The position numbers and the translations under genes are program-made. From Zizania palustris (lineage: Eukaryota; Streptophyta; Magnoliopsida; Poales; Poaceae): a stretch of DNA of 64,000 nucleotides. How positions within the stretch are numbered: position 1 is the first letter of the stretch; each line of letters begins with the position of its first letter. The notes below the pieces were generated by a model. That model was not told the origin of the DNA. It did not search any database and saw only the letters and a program-made list of their open reading frames with translations. Where the stretch lies: contig JAAALK010000286.1 in NCBI GenBank assembly GCA_019279435.1, positions 37,013,712 to 37,077,711 of the forward strand. Reading direction: 5' to 3'. This document shows, piece after piece, positions 55,859 to 64,000 of the stretch.

Positions 55859-57835
55859 TGAGAAACCAAGGGTTGGTTTCGGTGTTTTGTGATGAGTGAT
55901 TGACTGGATTTTACCCTCTGTTCGAAGGGTACCTCCGGAGGGGCTTCGGAGGTGGTACCTCCGAAGGGTGTTCGGAGGTGTGTCACCGGAGTGTGTTCGG
56001 TGTTTGCTTGCTGCAGCTGTGCAGCGGAGTGTGGCTGTCGGAGGGGTCCGGCAGTTCACGATGACAGGGTTCGTACCGATGGCTTCGGTACTTTGGGCGG
56101 TACACCGGAGTGTGTACCGGAGGTTGTTAACCCGGAGAGGTCTCCGGAGTTCTGGATACACTTGTCTGTTTGTCTGTGGTGCGCAGGGACTTCGGAGGCG
56201 ACGGACAGGGTTCGAGCCAGGTGAACCTGGGTCAAGCGGGAGGCTTGATGCCAGGGGAGCGGGGAGCTCCGTCACGGTGGCTGCGAAGGTGGTCCGGGTC
56301 GGTCCTCGGGTCGAGGCGTGCCAGGTGAAGGCAGAGAGTGCGGAGCGTGGCTCCGGCTGAAGGTACTCCGAGACAAGTCCTCGGAGGTGAGGCACTTCGA
56401 AGATACTCCGAACGGAGTGACTTCGGAGTTGGTGGACCAAGTCCTCTGCGGAGGCAAGGGATTCGAAGTGTGCTCCGGAGGGAGACACTCGAAGGTACCC
56501 GACGAAGGTCTCAGAAGTCGAGGCGCATCGAAGGCATGGTCCGGGTGAGGCTTGTCGAGGAAGTGTGCTCGGGGAGAGGCACTGCGACGAAGTGCTCATG
56601 GAATGCTTCATGCGGAGGCCTTGGACGAAGGAGGGACTTCGAAGGGTGGTACTCCGAAGGTGGGGCTTCGGAGTGAGGATGACTTGTGGTGCTTCGGCCA
56701 TGCATGGCTTCGGTACACGGACGGACGGTGGTTGAGCTCGAAGTAGCTGCGAAGCCGTGGAGGTCCACTCCGGAGGTGGTGGTGCGAAGGCCCAAGGGCT
56801 TTGACGGCTTCGGCTTAAAACCGTCACTGTATCGAAGGACTTCTTCGGCGGAGCGAAGGCCAATAGGCTGCAGGCTTCTCGCCGAAGCTTCCGCACCCTC
56901 CGGTGCGAAGGGAGGTTCCAGAAGTCAACTCTGTAAAGGCTGACACTGTCTGTTCTGAAAAAGGCTGACACTGTCCCCTCTGCAGCTGACAGAGAAGCCT
57001 CCAAAATAAAGGTGGACTACCTTTTGTACCCCTTAGTTCTGTAGAGACAAAATGGATGTAAACCCTAGGGGTAAAGTAGTCACTTCCTTAGGATGAAGCC
57101 GTGGGCTATAAATATGGGGGCTCGGTAGGTAACATTTAACACTTTGAGCATTTACTGTTGAGCTCCTGTACACAGACCTCGCTGTATTCATCCAGAGTTC
57201 ATTTATTTTGTGTTCCTTGTTCAAGCGGCGAAGCCCTGCTTCTGTGTGCTTTTGCTTGAGCTCGCTTTGCATACCTCGCTAGTCTTTAGTTCACCGAAGC
57301 CTGTCTTGGCGAAGGGTGTTTTTCTCGCGAAGTGTGCTTTTCAGTGTGCTGTCGCTCTGTGTAACACGAGGCAAGACCTCGCTGCTTACTAGCGAAGCCC
57401 TGATCTTTTCCCGTAGTGCTTCTTGTGTCGAAGCCTTTAGCATAGTCCGTTTTGTGTGCGTGTAGACCTTCGCGTACGAAGCCCAGCACCAGTTGCTGTC
57501 GCCAAGTACTTGGTCGAAGTCCTCAGAGGGCTGTCCACTCTTGCGAAGGGTGTAGTGCGAAGCCTGCTCGAAGCACCTCGTGTGCGGAGCCTGCACTGAC
57601 TTAGCAGAGTAGTTTTTCGAGGGTTGTTAGTGGAGCGAAGTCTTCTTGGCTTCAAACTTTTGTTCCTACGAAGCCTGTGTTCGGAGCTGTCGAAGTACCT
57701 CCGAACCAGACCTTCGAAGGTTGTGTTCGAAGCCTGTTCCGCAGAAGACAGAACAGAACCGAAGGCTAAGTTTTTAGCCCGAAATTTTAAAAGCTCCCAT
57801 TCACCCCCCCTCTGGTCGCCGTTTCCGGTCCAACA
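55859..57835 (+). repeat. Element E 3' LTR
   Basis: 1977 bp, the same length as the 5' LTR. The single difference seen is G to A at about 57656 (a CpG site). TATA box at 57107-57114. Confidence 0.95.
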
Positions 57836-57840
57836 AAAAC
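57836..57840. repeat. Element E target-site duplication, right copy
   Basis: AAAAC, identical to 47028-47032. Confidence 0.95.
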
Positions 57841-57861
57841 TTAGTAACTTATGTCCTAAAG
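57841..57861 (-). pseudogene. Element H RT, stub between two insertions
   Basis: Only 21 bases (26 with the duplicated AAAAC). On the minus strand they read GHKLLSF and join to LDGNAGYNQIFMAEED at 47032, restoring a continuous Ty3/gypsy RT motif. This shows that E lies inside H. The last five bases, TAAAG (57857-57861), are the presumed target-site duplication of element F. Confidence 0.8.
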
Positions 57862-60048
57862 TGTAGGACCGAAAGTAGCGACCAGAGGGGGGGTGAATGG
57901 GCGCCTAAAAATTCTTTTGAATCAATGGCCTGCTCCCAACACCCCACGCACCTCAAAAGACTTAGCAGCAAAACGTAAACAGATCGCCAAAGCTAAAAGT
58001 ATCTAGCGTAGAAACGATCGATGTCCTAGACAAAGAAACACCATAACAGTGCTAATAGGTAGAATAACAAAGAATTTAAAACATGGGCAGATCAGGGTAC
58101 TCAAAATTAAACCATCGCAGCAAAAACTCCGTGTTAAAAGGATATGAGAGGTTACTGTTCAAGGTTGTCTCTAGTAAGATACTTGACGAAGCCTGCAACG
58201 TCGAAGCCTGTGAAGGTTGTGCCGAAGTCTGCTTCGAAGTCCTTTGTCGAAGGCTGACGAAGTCTGTAGTGGACTTGCCGAAGGTTGATGGAATCGAAAC
58301 TAGTACGGTGAAAAACTACAGCAAATTGCGAAGCATGCTTCGGTGCGAAGTGTGATGCAACCGAAGCCTGCTACGAAAAGCACACTTCGAGACTACTAAG
58401 CTTAACACAAGAAAAATCAACTTCGAAGCTTATCAGAGAAAAAATCGAAGCCTGCAACGCAACCTTCGAAGCCAGATTGATCGAAGTATGACTACCGGAG
58501 TAGTGACCTTCGAATCACAAACCAACTTCGAAGTAACAGAGACAAAGCAAGAGCGGAGCAAAAGGAGTTCGAAGCCTGCCGAAGCATATTCGAAGTATGC
58601 AGTACCGAAGGTTGTTGAAGTCAAGCTGAGATGTGCTTCGAAGTTGTGATGGGAAGGTGTAGTCAACAAAGCTAGCTTCGAAACAAACTCTTCAGCTAAA
58701 TTCGACTGTGGAGCTTCGAAAAACTTAATCGAAGTCTGCACTCGAAGTACCTTTGCATTGTGCAAAAATGAATAGCGAAGTATTCGGCAAAGCTTCAAAG
58801 ATTCGGAGTTTAGCACATGAAAAAATAACTTCGAAGCTGGTAGTGCAAACTGGTCGAAGCCGGCTTCAAAGAACACTTCACAAATCAGATCTCACACAAC
58901 ATAGAAAAGCTTCGAACACAGACAAACAACAGAGATCAACCCTTCGCAAGAACCTTCAACAACCGTGAGATCTCCCTTCTCTCGATCAAAACGCCATGTC
59001 AGAGAAGTATCAATAGAAAACGTAGTTGTAACCAAAAACAGAATAGCCTGTCAACCAAAACACTAGGTGCCAGGATAGCTGGACACAACCATACATGGAA
59101 AGGAAATAGGTTGAGTGCTAGGATCAGAGCTTGAACACCATGAACAGATTAAAAAACAGGACTAGGTACTACTTGCGAGGACATGAGCTTGGCACAGAAG
59201 AGTCAAAACATTGCGCAGAGAGGTTTTCAGCCGTGAACAGAAATCACAAACAGAAACACACAGAACGCAACACACCGAATGACAGAGACAGAGAGAATAA
59301 AATCTCACGAACTCGTGAAGAACTGAAGAACAAACGGCGGCGGCGCACTCACGGGAGGAAACAGGAGAATGCCAAAAGTGACCCAAACTTTAGTTCTTGG
59401 ATTAAAGTGAATTACAGAATGGGTAACCCTAACCCTAGGGATTGGGGCCCTATTTATAGGCAGCCCAATAGCCTAGGAATATTCCACCAGACCCTTAGGG
59501 TTTTTTACAGATGCTGAAATAAATGGAAAAGACCAAACTGCCCTTAGGATATTTTTATAGACTTGACTGACTGACTGTGGGCCTAAGGACAAAATAGTAA
59601 ACTCCTATTTACAGATGACTTATCCGGTAGCGGAGCTTTCGTAGCGACTATGGCTTCGCCTCTGAACAGTCCGATGAGAGATCAGCGGTTGTCAGTTTTG
59701 CGCCGAAACTGACAAAGCATCCACTGACTTTGAACCAGGTACCCGGATTGGGCCGGCCCAATTCCGCAGCTCTCTCAGCCCGGCAATCACTCGCCGCCTG
59801 TGTACCTGAGTCAATCCTGGTCAACAGCCCAGTGGATCCTCTGCTGCCCTTAGCCCATGTACCCGGATTGGGCCAGCCCGACTTCGCGGCCCCTCTGCCC
59901 GACAGTCGCTCACTGCCCGTGTACCTGAGTCACACGCGGCCCAAACGCAGCAGGTCTTCTCCTCTTTTTAGTTCTCTTTGACTACCGTTGACAATGACTC
60001 ATCACATCTGGAGCCATGAGGCCCACGCTCTTCAGCATGGCTCCTCAA
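57862..60048 (-). repeat. Element F 3' LTR
   Basis: 2187 bp between TGTAGGACCGAAAG (57862) and GGCTCCTCA (60048). TATA box (TATAAATA on minus) at 59451-59458, so U3 is 59459-60048 and R-U5 about 1.56 kb. The R-U5 part (58180-58960) is full of TTCGAAG and CGAAG words. The terminus carries the same CACCCCCCCTCTGGTCGC motif (minus strand) as the other families. Confidence 0.9.
59739..59932 (-). repeat. Direct duplication in element F U3
   Basis: Two copies of a ~75-bp unit, 59739-59813 and 59859-59932, each beginning GTACCCGGATTGGGCC and ending GTACCTGAGTCA, about 120 bases apart and partly diverged. They lie upstream of the TATA box on the minus strand, where enhancers would be. Confidence 0.8.
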
Positions 60049-60059
60049 TCTCCCCCTTG
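60049..60059 (-). promoter_or_regulatory. Element F polypurine tract
   Basis: AAGGGGGAGAT on the minus strand directly before the LTR start at 60048; identical to that of C, D and E. Confidence 0.88.
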
Positions 60060-61415
60060 ATGAGTGCATTGTCAACACTTCTCCTCTTCAGCTTTCAGTA
60101 CCTGCAAGCAACTGTGGAAACACGAAAACAAAACAAAAGAAAACAGAGAAGAAGAAAATAAAGTAAAAGTCTAACCCTAATGACCAAAATCCGAACAAAA
60201 GCAAGAAGCGGTCATTATGGTTAACCAAAAGTAAAAGCTCAAAACGAGTGCAGTCTTAGAATCATCAACAAAGATATCAAAAGAGTAAGGACAAACGGGA
60301 CAAAAACTCCCCCTAAAACAAATCCCAGAGAAAGCCAAAACTCCCCCTTAAACTCTTTTCCCAAAATTTCTCCCCCTTGTTGACAAGTGGACTCATCAAG
60401 CGAGACTAAACGCACTCGAAAGAGACACAGACTCCCCTTGAAAAGATACTCCCCCTCAAAATATGCAATGAATGCAACTGGGGTGTAGGTGGAGTGTAGA
60501 AAGCATGCTTCTCAGATATGATTGACTGCAATTACAACATCTAACAAGTATAGCAAAATACATACTGTCTAAGACACATGACATACTGTCTGAAGAAAAG
60601 TCATTAGCACACATTTTTCAATTTTTGAAAACAAAAGCATCACCACATTTTCAAGTTGACAAGCAAGGTAAAACATGAGATGCAGAAGCTAACTGATATC
60701 TACCAAGATAAGCATTGTCCAAACAAAGTGCTTCAACAAACTTGTTATCTTTTTAATTTTTAGGCTTTTTCTTTTTCCTTTTTCATTTGTGACAGGGGTT
60801 ATTTGCATGTCAAACCTTATGCTGACCGACCAAGTCAAGCCTAGGCCAGAACTGGACCATCAGAAGCTTAAGACACTGGTCTTGGCATACACTACACTGT
60901 CCTAGTTCATACCAAAGTGCTATGGTATGAAGTCCAGAACAATGCAATGCGACAAAGCAAACCCCCTGGATCTTTTCAAATTATGCATAAAAAGGCATGG
61001 AAATTTTCATTGTTCTGATTTTTCATCATTTTTATAGCACATTTTCCATGTTAAAGCATAAAGATGTTCAAGTTGCATATCTGCATCTATGTGAGGAACT
61101 AGCTACAAGGCATGTAACAGATAGCAATAGCACTCAGTCTACACATGCTAGTTACCAGAAGCAATGGTGATCATTTTTCAAGTTTAAAGCATAAAAGCCA
61201 TGCATATGACAGATATCAGACATATCAAGTGAACTGAACCAAAGCATGATCATTGACAAGTAATCAAAAGCATGTACCAGCTAGAATAAGTAAAGCAGTT
61301 CAATCATATAACAGAAGCAAGCTCAAAAGTGTGATATGTGAGTATGTACGATATGAACACACACAAAAAGACTCAAGAAAAGAGTAAAGAAGAAAGAAAA
61401 CTGACTCAAAAGATC
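60060..61415 (-). other. Element F 3' non-coding region
   Basis: No coding frame. Purine runs on the minus strand cluster at about 60305-60460 (GGGGGAG-type, several copies). The conserved Sirevirus block is 60793-60978. It contains a perfect 9-bp stem, TTCATACCA (60906-60914) and TGGTATGAA (60923-60931), with an 8-nt loop. The rest is AT-rich. Confidence 0.82.
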
Positions 61416-64000
61416 CTAAAAAGGATACACAACACCCAAATCCCCTCGTAAACGCTCAAAAGTAGACTGATCCAGGGGTTTGGTGAAAATGTTAGCCAAC
61501 TGATGATGGGTATCAACATGAACAAGGTCAATGACACCTTTCTCATATTGATCCCGCAGAAAGTGAAAGTGCACATCAATGTGTTTGGTTTTTAGATGGA
61601 GACAAAGGTTTTTCCCTACACTAATAACACTGTGCTGTCGCAAAACAAAGGAACTCTGGTAGGAAAGAATAACCCATGATCTCGCATTGTGGAAATCATC
61701 CAAACTAACTGTGAGCAGTAGCTAGCAGCAGCTACATATTCAGCCTCAGTGGTCGAAAGAGCAACTCCAGATTGCTTTCGAGAAGACCAAGACACAAGAG
61801 ACGAACCAAAAAACTAGCAAGTACCGGAAGTCGACTTGCGATCCAACCGACACCCACCAAAATCAGCGTCCGAAAAGCCAGATAAACCAAGAGATGATGA
61901 TGCTGAATAATAAAGACCAAGATCGGGTGCATAGGTAAGATACCTGAATATGCGCTTTATAGCCTGCCGATGAGACGCGCGTGGTGAAGACTGAAAGCGC
62001 GCGCACAGTCCCACGGCGAACTGTATGTCCGGTCTTGTCGCTGTCAAGTGCAGCAGCGAACCGATCATCCCTCGAAACTCTCTCTCGTTGACCTTGACGC
62101 CGCTCTTGTCCTTGTCCAGACCCCCAGATGTTCCCATTGGGGTCATCTGAGGCTTCAGCTCTCCACCAAAGTCAAAATTTATCAACATGTCCCGAGTGTA
62201 CTTACCCTGGTGAATGAAGGTGTCGTCCTTGGTCTGCTTGATCTTGATCTGGAGCCCTAAGAAGTACTTGAGCTCACCCATGAGGCTCATCTCAAACTCA
62301 CTATGCATCTGCTCAGAAAACTTGGACACAAGAGTATCAGTAGTACCGCCAAAGATAATATCGTCCACGTAAATCTAAGCGACTAAGAAATCTGAAGCAT
62401 CTCTGAGCAAGAAAAGAGTTTTATCCACAGAACCCATCACAAAGCCCTTCCCCAACAAAAACTGCTTTAACCGGTCATACCAAGCCCTAGTGGCTTGCTT
62501 CAGCGTATAAAGCTTTCTGCAGCTTAAAAACATGTCGAGGAAACTTAGGGTTTTCAAAACCGGGGGGCTGCCTAACATACACTTCCTCCTCTATGTACCC
62601 ATTCAGAAAAGCACTCTTGACATCCATTTGAAAAAGCTTAAAACCCTTTGAAGCGGCAAAAGCCAAGAGAATGCGAATGGACTCAAGACGGGCAACAGGG
62701 GCAAAGGTTTCTTCAAAGTCAATACCTTCCTTCTGGCAAAAACCCTGGGCAACCAGTCGAGCTTTGTTGCGCACCACAACCCCATCTTCACCTTGCTTGT
62801 TCTTGAACACCCACTTGGTGCCTATGGGGTTGCATCCGGGTGGCAGCTCAACCAGTGTCCAAACCCGATTGCGGACAAAATTCTCAAGCTCTTCTTGCAT
62901 GGCATTAATCCAGTTCGAGTCAGAAAGAGCATGAGAAATGTCTCTGGGCTTAAAAGATGCAACAAAAGCAGATTCAGCAAACACAGCAAGAGAGTCAAGA
63001 GACGAACGCAAAGTCCTCTCAAACAAATCATCGATGATGAGCTCTGAGGAGTGATCACGCTGAACTGCTCGGGATCCCTTGTTATCAGAAGTCACCTCAC
63101 CGGAGTCAGCAGCAGGCACCTCTGGACTCGACTGAGGGGGCTCGATTGAAGTGGAAGAAGTGATCAGAGGTCCACCCTCGTCCTCAGTCGAAGTCTCAGA
63201 AGGTGTGGGTTCTGCAGGCAGTGCGGACGGCCCACCCTCATCAACAGCTGGAGTGTCCTCAACTTCCTCGAAGATGGACTCTCCGAGCTCACCATCTCCA
63301 GAAGGCTCAAAAGAAGGGGTCAAAGAAGGCAAGGACTCATCAAATGAAACCTCGCAAGTCTCGACAAGCTGCTGGGAATCGAGGTTCCAAACATGGAAGC
63401 CTCGAGAATGCAACGCATAGCCAAGAAAAACTCCATCCCAGCAACCTGACTCAAACTTGTCCAAATGCCCTCCCTTCTTGAGCACAAAGCACTTGCAGCC
63501 AAACGCTCGCAAGTGGCTCACCTTGGGCTGTCTGCCAAACCGCAACTCATATGAAGTCTTACCTAGGTAAGCTCTAAGGAAAATGCGGTTGGCCAGATAG
63601 CAAGCCGTGTTCATGGCTTCAGCCCAAGAACGCCTAGGAGTCTTGTGCTCATTGAGCATCGTCCTAGCCAACTCGACTAGCGTGCGGTTCTTTCGTTCCA
63701 CAACGCTGTTCTGTGGGGGAGTGTAAGGAGCAGAAAACTGATGGTCAAGACCCTGATCACCACAGAAGCTGACGAACTGAGAGTTCTTGAACTCAAAGCC
63801 GTTGTCAGAGCGAATTGCTCACATCCGACCATTGTTCTCATTCTTCAGCTTCAAAATCAGGTCATGAACAAAATGAAAAGTTTCATCCTTAGACTCCAAC
63901 AAGAAAACCCACGAAAATCAAGAAAAATCGTCAACAATCACTAGCGTGTACCACTTCCCACCGACTGAGCATACCCGAGCTGGACCAATAGTGTCCATGT
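61416..64000 (-). pseudogene. pol: Element F pol, partial and broken
   Basis: Minus-strand copia pol from the integrase core onward: MDTIGPARV at the window edge, a TGA replacing an Arg codon near 63920, another TGA near 63815, then SDNGFEFKN and VERKN (catalytic D and E present). It continues open through the RT start (62487-63701) to a frame change near 62510, RT end (YVDD replaced by a MDD reading near 62366; the preceding codon is a TAG), and RNase H (61814-62368: FSDADFGG; 61416-61703: TKHIDVHFHFLR, ending GVVYPF). The N-terminal protease and gag are outside the window. Confidence 0.88.

Larger units (their letters stand above)
47033..57835 (+). mobile_element. Element E: intact, very young Sirevirus (Ty1/copia)
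   Basis: This 10,803-bp element has two 1977-bp LTRs that differ, as far as I can see, at one base (CGAAC to CAAAC near 57656). It has a perfect 5-bp target duplication, a complete primer-binding site and polypurine tract, and open gag (820 codons) and pol (1050 codons) with all catalytic residues. One difference in 1977 sites at 1.3e-8 per site per year is on the order of 20,000 years, with wide error. It sits in the RT of gypsy element H. Confidence 0.97.
57862..64000 (-). mobile_element. Element F: second Sirevirus family, 3' half
   Basis: Minus-strand copia element: 3' LTR 57862-60048, polypurine tract, non-coding region, then RNase H, RT and integrase running off the right edge. The 5' LTR and gag are outside. 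Its LTR sequence is unrelated to C/D/E except at the termini, but pol and the conserved 3' block are clearly related. Pol has at least two stops and two frame changes, so this copy is dead. Confidence 0.92.

Noticed and set aside
59424..59440. Telomere-like AACCCTAACCCTA in the element F LTR
   Set aside because: Only about two units, inside an LTR next to the TATA box; no array, so not an interstitial telomere.

Overview
The window is plant DNA, most likely from a grass or another monocot, and consists entirely of nested LTR retrotransposons. I found no host gene, tRNA, rRNA or other single-copy feature. Evidence for a plant source: every primer-binding site seen is the initiator-Met type (TGGTATCAGAGC), the Ty1/copia elements carry Sirevirus hallmarks (long LTRs, UBN2-type gag with a long coiled-coil extension, repeated polypurine tracts before the 3' LTR), and the Ty3/gypsy elements resemble grass Tekay-like and Tat-like lineages. 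Lineage names are from motif memory, not a search.

I label the elements A to I and X. Layout from left to right: A (+), a pol-less Sirevirus relic (5' LTR end 1-529, gag 593-3035, tail 13990-14435), is split by D (-), a full-length Sirevirus at 3291-13984 with target-site duplication (TSD) CCTTT. A 45-bp sliver of LTR X (14436-14480) separates A from B (-), an older Sirevirus whose gag lies at 14481-14686 and 37310-38620 and whose 5' LTR is 38686-40680. B's gag is split by G (-), a long-LTR Ty3/gypsy element (14687-37309), and G is split by C (+), a full-length decaying Sirevirus (20742-31687). To the right lies I (+), a Tat-like gypsy fragment (40681-42711). It is interrupted by H (-), a Tat-like gypsy element (3' LTR 42712-43997, pol 44059-47032 and 57841-57861). 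H's reverse transcriptase is hit by E (+), an apparently intact Sirevirus (47033-57835, TSD AAAAC), and by F (-), a second Sirevirus family (57862 to beyond 64000).

The order of insertion can be read directly: I, then B and H; B took G and X; G took C; X took A; A took D; H took E and F. LTR-pair differences counted by eye agree with this: about 1 in 1977 for E, about 12 in 1914 for D, about 24 in 2040 for C, and more for G.

C, D and E are one family. Each carries gag and pol in the same frame, separated by one conserved UAG codon, so Pol is probably made by readthrough or a separate start. They share a hairpin just after the primer-binding site, a conserved non-coding block with a small stem-loop about 0.6-0.8 kb before the 3' LTR, and a polypurine array. 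E has open gag and pol, a matching TSD and nearly identical LTRs, and is the element most likely to be mobile today.
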